Part shown: positions 16,089 through 24,953 of the stretch, piece after piece
Numbering within the stretch: position 1 is the stretch's first letter
How the letters are laid out: each line of letters starts with the position of its first letter
Assembly (NCBI GenBank): GCA_037443425.1
Contig: JBBIOI010000001.1
Coordinates: 34,986-98,985, forward strand
Source: JBBIOI01 sp037443425
Lineage (GTDB): Bacteria > Desulfobacterota > BSN033 > UBA1163
Direction of reading: 5' to 3'
Length of the DNA stretch: 64,000 nucleotides
Translations under genes and position numbers: made by a program
Notes under the pieces: generated by a model
What the model saw: the letters and a program-made list of their open reading frames with translations, nothing else
The model's database searches: none
Told to the model about the DNA's origin: nothing

Positions 16089-16505
16089 ATGGTACATTCA
16101 GAAACCATCTCACTAAGTACAAGAGGCTTTTGTGATATGATTGATATTACAGATAAAGTTTATTCAGTAGTAAAAAAATCAAGGGTTGAAAATGGTATAG
16201 TTACCATCTTTTGCCCAGGATCAACAGGTTCAATTACAACAATAGAATATGAATCCGGAGTTTTAAGTGATTTAAAACGTGTTATTGAAAAGGTCGTTCC
16301 ATCAGATATTCCTTATGAACATGATAAAAGATGGGGAGATGGAAATGGCTTTTCCCATGTTCGTGCAGCATTAATGAAAGCCTCACTAACAGTTCCAATC
16401 ATAAACAAAAATCTTACTCTGGGTACATGGCAGCAGATAATTTTCATTGATTTTGATAATAGAAGAAGGGAAAGAAACTTAATTGTTCAAGTTATTGGTG
16501 AATAG
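16089..16505 (+). CDS. YjbQ/UPF0047 family protein
   Basis: 138 residues of the YjbQ (UPF0047) family, with FCPGSTGSITTIEYESGV, then the metal-binding H-x-RWGDGNGFSHVRAALM block and TLGTWQQIIFIDFDNRRRER. E. coli YjbQ has promiscuous thiamine-phosphate synthase activity, but its physiological role is open. The ATG at 16089 follows GGAGGAGAT and is preferred over the ATG at 16062 that overlaps the DUF169 stop. Last gene of the Moco operon, just before a strong bidirectional terminator. Confidence 0.92.
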   Translation: MVHSETISLSTRGFCDMIDITDKVYSVVKKSRVENGIVTIFCPGSTGSITTIEYESGVLSDLKRVIEKVVPSDIPYEHDKRWGDGNGFSHVRAALMKASLTVPIINKNLTLGTWQQIIFIDFDNRRRERNLIVQVIGE

Positions 16506-16536
16506 ATCTTCAATCAATAGAAATATAAGGGGTAAA

Positions 16537-16566
16537 GGGGGCTCTGTAAATTATAGCCCCCTTTTA
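16537..16566 (+). terminator. Bidirectional intrinsic terminator
   Basis: GGGGGCT (16537-16543) and AGCCCCC (16555-16561) form a GC-rich stem. T-runs follow on both strands (TTTT on plus, CTTT on minus). It separates the converging Moco operon and the AtoE-type permease gene. Confidence 0.85.
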
Positions 16567-16568
16567 AT

Positions 16569-17987
16569 TTACCAGTTTGGAATAAAGAAGAGGAAGGCAA
16601 GGGACGTAATAATAAAATAGACAAAGAACACCATTAATAGCCATCCCATGATATCTCTAAAATTCAATTTTGCTACAGCAAGCATAGCAATTGCCCAGAA
16701 AGGCTGTATCATATCCGTCATCATATCAGACCATGCAAAGGTTACAACCGTTGTTCCCATACCAACTCCTAACTGTTTTGCAGCAGGTATGATATAAGGA
16801 GAAACAACTGTCCACTCCCCTCCTCCTGATGGGATAAGGTAATTCAATAGACCTCCATACCAATAGATTATTAATGGATAGGTCTGTGGAGTTGATATTG
16901 CAACAAATGCCTTGGTAAAGGCCTCTGAAAGCAATGTAAATCTGAATAGTCCAAAAATCCCTGCGTAGAATGGAAACTGAATAACAATACCCCAGACTGC
17001 CTTTCCTGCATCTTCTGTAGCCTTCAAAAATGACCATGGCCTCCAGTGAAAAAGAATGCCAAGCATTAGCATTGCAAAATTAACAACGTTAAGCGTAAGT
17101 TCAAGACCCTTTGTTGAGAAGTGCCATATTAACCAGATCAAACCGCCGATAAAGATTATGATATTAAACCCAGGCCACCAGTTCATCCAATCTGAAGGGG
17201 ATTCAAACTTTTCTGGTTTTGGAGGTGGCTCATAGAGCTTGAGTTTTTCCATCATCTCAGAAGTAACAGTAAATGCCTTTTCAGGTCTTGGATGCATTAA
17301 ACCCATTAGTATTGTAACAACTACGACAATTATAATCGTGAGGATAATATTAAAAGGATGAAATATTGTATTTGATACAGGTATCACGGCATCAAGGAGT
17401 TTGCTTTTAATGAGGAAGTTATCGGGTGTTGCAACAAGCAGTGTTGCTGAACCAGAAAGCCCAGAATGCCAGGTACATCCAAGTCCTAAGTAGGCCGCAG
17501 CAACAAGAAGCCTGTAATCCACTTTTGGATTACGTCGCACAATAAATAAAGCAAGCATTGCGCTACCAATCAGACTTAAGCCCCAATTAAGCCATGCAAG
17601 AATCATTGAAAAAAGAGACATAATAATAATGGATTGCCATGGTTTGTCAGGATTTGACCAGCCTGAAAGTCCATCCATCAACCTCCTTATTGGTGGAGAA
17701 CAGGCAAGGATATAACCCGTCATCATAATCAGACACATCTGCATGGCGAATTCAAGCAGTACCCAGAATCCCTTCCCCCATGCCTGTACAGATTGATATG
17801 CACGAGAACCAATCCCAACTTCGGGTTTAAATCCCCATATAAGAGCAAAAATATAGGCAACAATACTCAAGATAATAACAATGACAAGTGAATCAGGAAT
17901 CCATCTTTCAGTCCAACGAGTAAGGGCATCGCCCCAATCTTTAAGGAACTCAAATGTTCCCCGAGGCTCTCCTTTTTTCTCTACCAT
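16569..17987 (-). CDS. atoE: AtoE-type short-chain fatty acid permease
   Basis: 472-residue integral membrane protein of the AtoE family (short-chain fatty acid transporters). The N-terminus has LTRWTERWIPDSLVIVIILSI, typical of the family; later segments include a GLGCTWHSGLSGSATLLVATPDNF block and a late GGLLNYLIPSGGGEWTVVSPY loop. About 11-12 helices. The ATG at 17987 follows GGAGGGAAG; a TTG six codons upstream overlaps that SD and is rejected. It is isolated: upstream lies a 660-bp repeat-rich gap, downstream a shared terminator. Suggests uptake or release of short-chain fatty acids, in keeping with the acyl-CoA synthetases in the window. Confidence 0.9.
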   Translation of the reverse strand: MVEKKGEPRGTFEFLKDWGDALTRWTERWIPDSLVIVIILSIVAYIFALIWGFKPEVGIGSRAYQSVQAWGKGFWVLLEFAMQMCLIMMTGYILACSPPIRRLMDGLSGWSNPDKPWQSIIIMSLFSMILAWLNWGLSLIGSAMLALFIVRRNPKVDYRLLVAAAYLGLGCTWHSGLSGSATLLVATPDNFLIKSKLLDAVIPVSNTIFHPFNIILTIIIVVVVTILMGLMHPRPEKAFTVTSEMMEKLKLYEPPPKPEKFESPSDWMNWWPGFNIIIFIGGLIWLIWHFSTKGLELTLNVVNFAMLMLGILFHWRPWSFLKATEDAGKAVWGIVIQFPFYAGIFGLFRFTLLSEAFTKAFVAISTPQTYPLIIYWYGGLLNYLIPSGGGEWTVVSPYIIPAAKQLGVGMGTTVVTFAWSDMMTDMIQPFWAIAMLAVAKLNFRDIMGWLLMVFFVYFIITSLAFLFFIPNW

Positions 17988-18188
17988 TTTCTTCCCTCCT
18001 TTCAAAATTATTTTTATTAAGTTTTAAATTATGAATTTTTAGAATATCTGAGAAGAAATCACCCCCTTTCTTCAAAAATAAGGGAAAATTTACCTTAGGC
18101 TTGAAATAAAGTTTTTATTCAACTTAACAAATATCAAAACTAATCAGGTTTGTCAACTTTTTATTAGGAGACATAAGTAAACCTAAAT

Positions 18189-18372
18189 AACTCCACCTTG
18201 CCTCCCCTTATCGAGGCTGTGTCGCAATGAGGTTTATGTCATATTTGTCATTCCGAGCGAAGCGAGGAATCTATAGAATTCAAACCATTATAAAATATAG
18301 ATTCTTCGGCTAAAGCCTCAGAATGACATTACGACACAGCCTCATCTTAAGGGGAGGTATAGAGGGGTTAAC
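18189..18372. repeat. Long imperfect palindrome (MITE-like), core 18201-18357
   Basis: CCTCCCCTTATCGAGGCTGTGTCG on the left is mirrored by CGACACAGCC...AAGGGGAGG on the right. Inner arms GTCATTCCGAGCGAAGCGAGG and GAATCTATA are mirrored by TATAGATTC...GAATGAC. Outer TAACTCC/GGGGTTA extend it to about 184 bp. No open frame is present. The module GTCATTCCGAG...GAGGAATCT recurs, more degenerate, at 42972, 46790 and 18500. It is the main content of the gene-free stretch 17988-18669. Confidence 0.7.
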
Positions 18373-18405
18373 TACGGACTTTTACAGGTACCTCATTAGG
18401 AGCCC

Positions 18406-18450
18406 TCTGAAAAAGTCTTTGAAAGACAGGGGAGGTAGAGTTAAAAACAG
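18406..18450. repeat. Left-end fragment of the MITE-like element
   Basis: TCTGAAAAAGTCTTTGAAAGACAGGGGAGGTAG matches the left terminus of the element at 4317 with few changes, then diverges after about 45 bp. It abuts the long palindrome at 18201-18357, so this gap is a nest of insertions. Confidence 0.6.
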
Positions 18451-18485
18451 CTTTTTCTACAAGTCATTGCGATCCTGAAGTGCAT

Positions 18486-18662
18486 GGCAATTTCATAGAT
18501 TCCTAATCTCGCTCGGAATGACAATTTTAAAGATTGCTTCAGCTTCGCCTCGCAATGACAATCTTGAATCGTTCAATTTAGATAGGAATTAAAACTGTCA
18601 TTCCTGCGAAAGCAGGAATCCGAGGGAAAAGAAAACCATCTCTGTTTTACGGGAATGACGAA
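18486..18662. repeat. Cluster of short palindromic repeats
   Basis: The stretch holds GATTCC...CTCGCTCGGAATGACA (about 18495-18525), CCTCGCAATGACAATC (about 18548-18563), and TTCCTGC-GAAA-GCAGGAA (18601-18618). They resemble REP-like units dispersed in proteobacterial genomes. They end just before the UROD-like gene's stop and may act as transcript 3' hairpins for the liv-UROD operon. Confidence 0.55.
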
Positions 18663-18669
18663 TTTATTT

Positions 18670-20046
18670 TTACCACGTCCACATCCATAGCCAATTATAC
18701 GCCCTATGTTCAAGATCTTCCCACTGAACACGTATTAATTTCTCGTCACCCATAATCTTACCCATGTCTTCTACTTTTACATCCCATGGAGTTATTACCC
18801 TTCGCCTTGGGGGTATCCAATCAGGAGGAGGTTTTGGATTCATCTGGATCTCAAACTTGGTTGGACCTTCATAGTACCGCCCATACTCCAAAACAGCATT
18901 AATCATTGCCCTATAATTTTCAGGCTTTGTCTGATAATGTATCCCACAACCACCATTAATGATAAATCCTCCATCCTTACCAACTTTTTCACATAGAAGT
19001 CTTGTTCTTTCCTTTACATCTTCCGGTGTCCCAAGAATTAATAGAGAATTAGGCATACCACCTGCAATGCACTGATAACCTTTTAGATCCTCCTTTGCTT
19101 TAAAGATATCTCCGGGATCGTCTATATCACAAATGATCTTACCTTTTGGCATTTCACAAAAATGGTACCAATTAGGGCCCCAATCACCTTCTAAATATGC
19201 CCTTATTGTATATCCTGCTTCAATGAGTTTCATCATCGCTTTCTTAAGCGAAGGCCAATAAAATGTATCAAATTGCTTAGGAGAAAGAAAAGGATAATTT
19301 CCGCGATGGAGAGGCATAAATATTGGATAACGCCTGAGCGGATCTGCATTGGCTAAGGCAGCATTTACAATATCAGGAATAATGGCTTCACATGCCTCCA
19401 AAACTTTATCTGGTTGTCTATAAATATCAAGCATAATCCCTTTTAAACCTCTTAGTCCATCTGCAAGATAATCAAAAGGTGCTAACATAACACCTGCCAT
19501 TGGAAGAGGCATTCCTAATTCATTTTCAAGAAACATAGCCCGTTGTCTCATAAAATTACCCATTAATACTGTTGCCATTCCACCTTTAAGAAAGGCAATA
19601 TATGACCTAACAGATCCCCTTTCTTTAAATTCGTTAAAAACTCTCGGAAGAAATCTATCAAAGAAAAATTCAATAGGATTATTAATTAAAATATCATATT
19701 CATCGCTCTTCATCCTCTCTCCTTCAATAAATTGAAACTGAACTGTTGGAGGAAGGTCTCTTCCTGGAAGTTTATACATGTTCCATCCTACTACATCATG
19801 GAGTATACCCCAGAATCTGCCACTACGTAAGTTATCTATCTCCGGGAAATCTTGAACAAATTTTTTATCGGATTCCATCCATATCTTAGGGTCATAGATA
19901 AATTGTTGATGATTATACCCTGCATAGACCTCAGCCAGATAATTAGACCCCGCTGAGATAGGGATTCGATCGGGTATTTCTAATGCAATAGCTGCTTGAT
20001 AACGTTTTAGCCTTTCTTCGAATAATACTTTTACATCCTCTGTCAT
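18670..20046 (-). CDS. UROD-superfamily corrinoid methyltransferase-like protein (MtaA/CmuA-like)
   Basis: 458 residues with a uroporphyrinogen-decarboxylase fold. His295-x-Cys297 (in WYHFCEMP) and Cys367 (in NGGCGIHYQTKPEN) match the H-x-C...C zinc site of MtaA/MtbA-type methyltransferases and argue against heme synthesis. It is longer than HemE (about 350), with extra N- and C-terminal segments including a Pro-rich PKPPPDWIPPRRRV tail. Expected reaction: transfer of a methyl group between a corrinoid protein and a thiol or ether substrate (family inference). It is the last gene of the ligase-livKHMFG block, 47 bp after livG, and a corrinoid protein is encoded in the divergent operon. SD GGGGGAA precedes the ATG. 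Confidence 0.85.
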   Translation of the reverse strand: MTEDVKVLFEERLKRYQAAIALEIPDRIPISAGSNYLAEVYAGYNHQQFIYDPKIWMESDKKFVQDFPEIDNLRSGRFWGILHDVVGWNMYKLPGRDLPPTVQFQFIEGERMKSDEYDILINNPIEFFFDRFLPRVFNEFKERGSVRSYIAFLKGGMATVLMGNFMRQRAMFLENELGMPLPMAGVMLAPFDYLADGLRGLKGIMLDIYRQPDKVLEACEAIIPDIVNAALANADPLRRYPIFMPLHRGNYPFLSPKQFDTFYWPSLKKAMMKLIEAGYTIRAYLEGDWGPNWYHFCEMPKGKIICDIDDPGDIFKAKEDLKGYQCIAGGMPNSLLILGTPEDVKERTRLLCEKVGKDGGFIINGGCGIHYQTKPENYRAMINAVLEYGRYYEGPTKFEIQMNPKPPPDWIPPRRRVITPWDVKVEDMGKIMGDEKLIRVQWEDLEHRAYNWLWMWTW

Positions 20047-20092
20047 GATATTTCCCCCATTTGTAAAAACTTGTATAAGATATTTTTGCTAA

Positions 20093-20905
20093 TTATGTTG
20101 TCATTTTCGTACCTAAATAAGCCTCTATTACCCTTTGATCTTTCAAAACTTCATTTGGAATCCCTTCTACAATTTTTGTTCCAAAATTTAAAACTGCTAT
20201 GTAGTCAGAAAGGTCTCCGACTAATTGCATGTCATGCTCAACCCAAATCATAGTTATGCCCATTTTATTTTTTATCCTTAAAATAAATTTAGCCAAATCT
20301 TCTTTCTCCCTTCGAGTCATACCTGCAGAAGGTTCATCAAGTAGCAAAATTTTCGGTTCGGTTGCAAGAGCCCTTCCCAACCCTACAATCTTTTGAATTC
20401 CGTATGGAAGCTCTGAAGCAATACTTTTGCGGAATTTTTGGAGTTCAAGAAAGTCAATAATTTTTTCCACCTTTTCACGATTGACCACCTCTTCTTCTAT
20501 CGTCTTTCCTAAAAAGATTCCATTTGCGATCAATCCTTTCTCCATCTTTATATGCCTTCCAATTAGTATATTGTCTAAAACGCTCATCCTTCTGAATAGT
20601 TCTGCATGTTGAAATGTCCTTGCAATCCCTATCTTTGCGACCTCGTAAGACTTTAATCTTGCCAAATTATAACCATTGAATAATATACACCCACTTGTGG
20701 GATTGTAAATTCCACTTATACAATTAAGAAGACTTGTCTTCCCTGCCCCATTTGGGCCAATAATAGCAAAAAGGCTTCCTTTCGGTATATTTATTGAAAT
20801 TTCATTTAAAATCTTTAAACCTCCGATGGATAAACTCAATCCATTGATGCTTAAATGGATCGTCTTATCCATACCACTTTCGAGTTTGTCTATATTGTTT
20901 GACAT
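20093..20905 (-). CDS. livG: Branched-chain-type ABC importer ATPase LivG
   Basis: 270-residue ABC ATPase of the LivG class: Walker A GPNGAGKTS, a divergent signature ELPYGIQK where LSGGQ usually stands, Walker B ILLLDEPSAG and a switch His in VEHDM. The class powers import by LivHM of amino acids or amides, and of aromatic or other carboxylates. The ATG at 20905 follows GGAG and is preferred over one 22 codons upstream; an alternative ATG at 20872 would nearly abolish overlap with livF. Part of a five-gene importer on the minus strand, between livF and the UROD-like gene. Confidence 0.93.
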   Translation of the reverse strand: MSNNIDKLESGMDKTIHLSINGLSLSIGGLKILNEISINIPKGSLFAIIGPNGAGKTSLLNCISGIYNPTSGCILFNGYNLARLKSYEVAKIGIARTFQHAELFRRMSVLDNILIGRHIKMEKGLIANGIFLGKTIEEEVVNREKVEKIIDFLELQKFRKSIASELPYGIQKIVGLGRALATEPKILLLDEPSAGMTRREKEDLAKFILRIKNKMGITMIWVEHDMQLVGDLSDYIAVLNFGTKIVEGIPNEVLKDQRVIEAYLGTKMTT

Positions 20906-21677
20906 CTCGATAACTTCTCCGTGACTCATGATCGCTTTGGCCCAAATAGAGCTTTTGAATCTCCTGATCACTCAATAAAGCTTTTGAATACCCTCTATGC
21001 ACTATACGACCATTCTCTAAAACATAACCAAAGTCAGCTATTTCGAGTGCTGCCAATGCATTTTGTTCTACTAATAAAATAGTTACCTTTAGTTCATCAC
21101 GAATCCTCTTTAATAAATTCATAAGCTCATAAATAATAATAGGACCTAACCCTAATGAAAGTTCATCAACCAATAAAAGCTCTGGACTACAAAGTAATGC
21201 TGTTGCTATTGATAACATTTGCCTCTCGCCCCCACTTAAATAGCCTCCCAATCTGTTTTTAAGATTAGAAAGAATGGGAAAATAATGATAGATTAGATCG
21301 CTGAGGTATCTAACATCTTTATTTCCTCTCGATACAGGAACAGCTATCTGGAGATTTTCCTCAACTGTTAGGGTTTCAAAAATCTTTTCCCTCTCAGGAA
21401 CCAATATAATTCCCTTTTTTGCAATTAGATAAGGCTCTTTATTTTGAATCTCTTCCCCTTTGTATTTGATTATACCCTCGGTGATCCTTGCATTGTCTAT
21501 TCCCAAAAAACCGGAAATGGCCCTTAAAGTGGTTGTCTTCCCTGCCCCATTTGGGCCGAGAATAGCAGCAATTTGTTTATCCTTGACTTCGAAAGAAATC
21601 CCTTGGATGGCTAAAGAAACATTATGATATACAACTTCTAACTTATCTACATTTAATATGGTGCTAACGTTTTCCAT
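20865..21677 (-). CDS. livF: Branched-chain-type ABC importer ATPase LivF
   Basis: 270-residue LivF-class ATPase: Walker A GPNGAGKTTT, signature LSGGERQ, Walker B LLLVDELSLGL and VEQNALAAL with the F-type VEQN in place of VEHD. It pairs with LivG on the membrane. The start ATG at 21677 comes one base after the livM stop, so translation is coupled; a TTG three codons upstream is rejected. Its 3' end overlaps the first codons of livG. Confidence 0.93.
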   Translation of the reverse strand: MENVSTILNVDKLEVVYHNVSLAIQGISFEVKDKQIAAILGPNGAGKTTTLRAISGFLGIDNARITEGIIKYKGEEIQNKEPYLIAKKGIILVPEREKIFETLTVEENLQIAVPVSRGNKDVRYLSDLIYHYFPILSNLKNRLGGYLSGGERQMLSIATALLCSPELLLVDELSLGLGPIIIYELMNLLKRIRDELKVTILLVEQNALAALEIADFGYVLENGRIVHRGYSKALLSDQEIQKLYLGQSDHESRRSYRDVKQYRQTRKWYG

Positions 21678-21678
21678 T

Positions 21679-22743
21679 TTATTCAATACCAGAAATCTTA
21701 TACTTAAAGGGCCAAAGAGTAAAATAATTTCTTATTCTGAACCAAATTCCAACTAAACCTGTTGGTTCAAAAATTAAAAAAATTATCATAATAAAACCAA
21801 ATATTATATGATTAATACTAAACATGAATGTTGTAATTCGAGGGGATACATGAAAGAATTTTGTTATTATCTCGATGAGATAAGGAAGTAAAACTACAAA
21901 AATAGTCCCATAGATTGCTCCTAAAATTGACCCCAAACCTCCAATGATTACCATTGCAATATACTCGATAGTTAAGAATAATGAATATGCCTCCGCAGAA
22001 ACGAAACCCCTGTAGTAGGCAAAGAGGCAGCCCCCAATTGAGGTCATAGTAGAACTCGTAATAAATGCAGAAAGTTTGTAAGACGATAACTTGATGCCAA
22101 AAGCTTCGGCAGCTATATCCCTATCACGAATAGCCATCCATGCCCTACCAGTTTTCGTCCTAAGTAAATTAAGTGAAAAAATTATTACTAAGAAATCGAA
22201 AAATAGTAGTAAAAAGTACCAAACTCGGGGATCCTCAATAGTGATATTAAATAGAACAGGCGGTTCGATAACAACCCCGGTAGCATAACCTCTCTGAGTC
22301 TCATATTCTGCCCCAATATAAGTAACAATGAAATGCAGAGAAAGTGTGCTAAGGGCTAAATAAAGACCTTTTAACCTTAAAGATGGTAATCCAAAGATAA
22401 ATCCCAGTATCGCACCAACAAGGCCCGAGGCAGGGAGTGTTATCCATAAAGGGGCACGAAATTCCTTAAAAAGTATAGCAGTGGTAAAAGCTCCTGCTGC
22501 TATTAATCCTGCATGGCCTAAGGATATCTGGCCTGCATACCCTGTTAAAAGCATAAGAGCTACTGCACCAATAAGAGCTAAAAAGACCTGATTAGCTAAA
22601 TCTAATAAAAATGGAGTGGTAAAAAATGGAAATATAATTAGGCATATAATAAGAATGCATAGAAAAACATATTGGGTTCGAGTTTCAATTAGTGATAACT
22701 CTTCTCTATATGTTTTTTTAAAATACCCACTTGCAAAGGTCAT
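21679..22743 (-). CDS. livM: Branched-chain-type ABC importer permease LivM
   Basis: 354-residue permease with about ten helices. Family blocks include GYAGQISLGHAGLIAAGAFTTA, LPSLRLKGLYLALSTLSLHFIV and the ATPase-contact EAA-like region GRAWMAIRDRDIAAEAFGI. It forms the channel with LivH. Gene is tightly coupled: one base from the livH stop and one base from the livF start. Substrate specificity comes from the binding protein. Confidence 0.93.
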   Translation of the reverse strand: MTFASGYFKKTYREELSLIETRTQYVFLCILIICLIIFPFFTTPFLLDLANQVFLALIGAVALMLLTGYAGQISLGHAGLIAAGAFTTAILFKEFRAPLWITLPASGLVGAILGFIFGLPSLRLKGLYLALSTLSLHFIVTYIGAEYETQRGYATGVVIEPPVLFNITIEDPRVWYFLLLFFDFLVIIFSLNLLRTKTGRAWMAIRDRDIAAEAFGIKLSSYKLSAFITSSTMTSIGGCLFAYYRGFVSAEAYSLFLTIEYIAMVIIGGLGSILGAIYGTIFVVLLPYLIEIITKFFHVSPRITTFMFSINHIIFGFIMIIFLIFEPTGLVGIWFRIRNYFTLWPFKYKISGIE

Positions 22744-22744
22744 T

Positions 22745-23617
22745 TTAAACCCTTTCTAATTCTTCTTTAGTGCCAAAAAATCCCCATGGCCGGATAAGAA
22801 GCATTAAAAGTAAAACGAAAAACGGGGCTACATCACTTGCCTGTGGACTTACATAATTGATAGTTATAATTTCAGCAAGTGCAACAGTAAAAGCCCCAGG
22901 GATAATTCCTATAAAACTATCAAGTCCACCAACTAAAACCACAGGAAAGGCTTTGAGCCCAATTACAGACATTCCAGGGTCCAAACCTGAATCACAAGCT
23001 TGGATCATTCCCGCAAGGCCACCAGTAAATGCACCAATCCCCCATGAGATGGCATAGTATTTGTGAAGTTCAATGCCACGTTGTGAAGAAAGTAAAGGTT
23101 TTTCACCCACAGCACGCATTCTCTGACCCCACTTTGTAAATTTCAAACATAAAAAAAGACTCAAAAATAATAAGAATGCACTAATAATTTTAATTATTCC
23201 AAATGTAGAGATAACAGCTCCCTTTATTATTTGATGTGATACATTCTGTAGAGCTAAATATTTAAGTGGATACCAGATTTGTGATGTCCATGTTAGTGTA
23301 ATCAATCCTCGCAGAAGTATGCCGAGCGCAATTGTAACAAGCACTGCTGCAAATATTGACTCGCCAGCCATATACTTCATTAAAATAAAGTAAACAATTA
23401 AACCTAATCCTATACTAAAAATAAATGAAATAATAAAAGATGGGATAGGGTTAGAAAATAAATTTAGACTTACTGTAAATAAAAAATAGCCCCCTAAGGC
23501 CATAAATTCACCGTGGGCAAGATTTAATATACGACTTGATCGATATATAAATACATACCCCAATCCAATTAGGCAATATAATGAAGAAAGAACAACTAAA
23601 TTAGCGATGTTTTGCAT
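22745..23617 (-). CDS. livH: Branched-chain-type ABC importer permease LivH
   Basis: 290-residue permease with family blocks LGYVFIYRSSRILNLAHGEFMALGGYF, then KWGQRMRAVGEKPLLSSQRGIELHKYYAISW (the ATPase-contact loop), and SVIGLKAFPVVLVGGLDSFIGIIPGA. About eight helices. It lies 57 bp after livK with a strong hairpin in between, suggesting lower expression than the binding protein. Confidence 0.93.
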   Translation of the reverse strand: MQNIANLVVLSSLYCLIGLGYVFIYRSSRILNLAHGEFMALGGYFLFTVSLNLFSNPIPSFIISFIFSIGLGLIVYFILMKYMAGESIFAAVLVTIALGILLRGLITLTWTSQIWYPLKYLALQNVSHQIIKGAVISTFGIIKIISAFLLFLSLFLCLKFTKWGQRMRAVGEKPLLSSQRGIELHKYYAISWGIGAFTGGLAGMIQACDSGLDPGMSVIGLKAFPVVLVGGLDSFIGIIPGAFTVALAEIITINYVSPQASDVAPFFVLLLMLLIRPWGFFGTKEELERV

Positions 23618-23631
23618 TTTATTTTACCCTT

Positions 23632-23665
23632 GGTATTACGGGAACATGATTGTTCCCGTAATACC
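23632..23665 (-). other. 15-bp perfect hairpin between livK and livH
   Basis: GGTATTACGGGAACA (23632-23646) and TGTTCCCGTAATACC (23651-23665) form an uninterrupted 15-bp stem with a four-base loop, nine bases after the livK stop. No U-run follows on the coding strand. It fits the 3'-stabilising hairpins that keep binding-protein mRNA abundant relative to permease genes. Confidence 0.7.
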
Positions 23666-23674
23666 TTCTTTTTA

Positions 23675-24847
23675 TTATTTAACTTCTGACGGAGTCCAAT
23701 CCTTTACAAGCACAATACCTTTCTTTTTTGAATCCCATTTATAAACTCGGTGATATGTGATTGTTCTAAAGTGGTTTTGCTCTGTCCAAATTAAAGGTCC
23801 TCCTTTGAGACCTTTTGTATCAACTGTTATTTTACTCATTGCATTCCTTATTTTATCAGGAGTTGCTGGCCATGAGGTATTCTTTAAAATGGACTCCAGA
23901 GTCATTGCAATAATCCAACCTTCAGTAAGTTGAGTATAGGGATATATACTTTTTGCTTTTTCTGCGGATGTTTTAATCTTCTTATGGGTTTCAGAGTTAT
24001 CTGCAAAAAAGGCATTTGTACCATAAACATATAATCCATCGTCCTTTAAACGTTCTAATTCATCTTCTGCTTGTATATGGGCCCAGCATAGATAATTTCC
24101 TTTCCACCCAAGCTTACGTAATGCTTCAAATGTCCTTATCTGCATCCCCCAGGGTGCCCATGAATAAGCCCATTGAGCTCCAGCATCCTTTATCTTTGTA
24201 GCATATGGAGTATAGTCTGGTGTTGGTGGTGGAGTATACTCCTTTGCCACTACTTCAATACCCATTGATTTGGCTAACTCCTCTGCATAATCTACTTCTT
24301 GCCTCGAAATTGGTATGTTCATTCCTGCAAGCCCAAGTTTTACCTTACCCCCTGTTTGTTCACGAATGAAAGATATTGCAAAACGAGTATCAAATTTAGA
24401 TCCAAAAGCACATGAACAAAATTGGTTTGGATCTGGCTTCGGTGGATAGACTTCAAGTGGACAAACCGCTCCAAAAAATAGAGGAATATTATATCTCTGA
24501 CTTACTTCTACAACAGGGGCATAGGTACTTGATAAACTGGCCAAGATAATAAGTATAACTTTATCTTGAGTTATAAGCTTTTTAACTTGGGCTGCAGCCT
24601 TAGATGGTTGATTTGCATTGTCTTCAATAACAATATTAACAGGATGGCCGTTTATTCCTCCCATTGCATTTATCTCTTTGAAATAAATATCCAATGCATC
24701 TTTTATTGGAGCATAGGTTTCTGAACCTGGACCAGTAACAGCCATATTAACTCCCACAATATATGCTTCTTTTGCTGAAGATATATGTCGGGATAATATG
24801 ATTACTGACATTATTAATACCATTAACAATAATCTCTTTTTTGGCAT
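23675..24847 (-). CDS. livK: Branched-chain-type ABC importer substrate-binding protein
   Basis: 390-residue periplasmic binding protein. Residues 1-25 are a Sec signal peptide (KKRLLLMVLIMSVIILS...SSA-KEA) with no lipobox. Mature part begins AYIVGVNMAVTGPGSETYAPIKDALDIYFKEINAMGGINGHPV, the classic type I fold entry for Liv-type receptors. Later GAQWAYSWAPWGMQI and WAHIQAEDEL line the expected ligand cleft. The neighbouring CoA ligase and methyltransferase suggest the ligand may be a carboxylate, possibly methoxylated or methylated, rather than an amino acid (inference). SD AAGGAGG precedes the ATG; first liv gene, 106 bp after the ligase. Confidence 0.9.
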   Translation of the reverse strand: MPKKRLLLMVLIMSVIILSRHISSAKEAYIVGVNMAVTGPGSETYAPIKDALDIYFKEINAMGGINGHPVNIVIEDNANQPSKAAAQVKKLITQDKVILIILASLSSTYAPVVEVSQRYNIPLFFGAVCPLEVYPPKPDPNQFCSCAFGSKFDTRFAISFIREQTGGKVKLGLAGMNIPISRQEVDYAEELAKSMGIEVVAKEYTPPPTPDYTPYATKIKDAGAQWAYSWAPWGMQIRTFEALRKLGWKGNYLCWAHIQAEDELERLKDDGLYVYGTNAFFADNSETHKKIKTSAEKAKSIYPYTQLTEGWIIAMTLESILKNTSWPATPDKIRNAMSKITVDTKGLKGGPLIWTEQNHFRTITYHRVYKWDSKKKGIVLVKDWTPSEVK

Positions 24848-24953
24848 TTTAAAACCTCCTTATTTTTGTTTTAAGAAATTTCTTGGATTCCGGTTAAAAT
24901 AAGAATTTTTATAACTTTTGCTATCACCTCCTTTAAACCTATTTTTGATCTGT

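Noticed and set aside
18670..20046. HemE (heme synthesis) annotation for the UROD-like gene
   Set aside because: Length, zinc H-x-C...C site and operon context fit a methyltransferase, not a decarboxylase.
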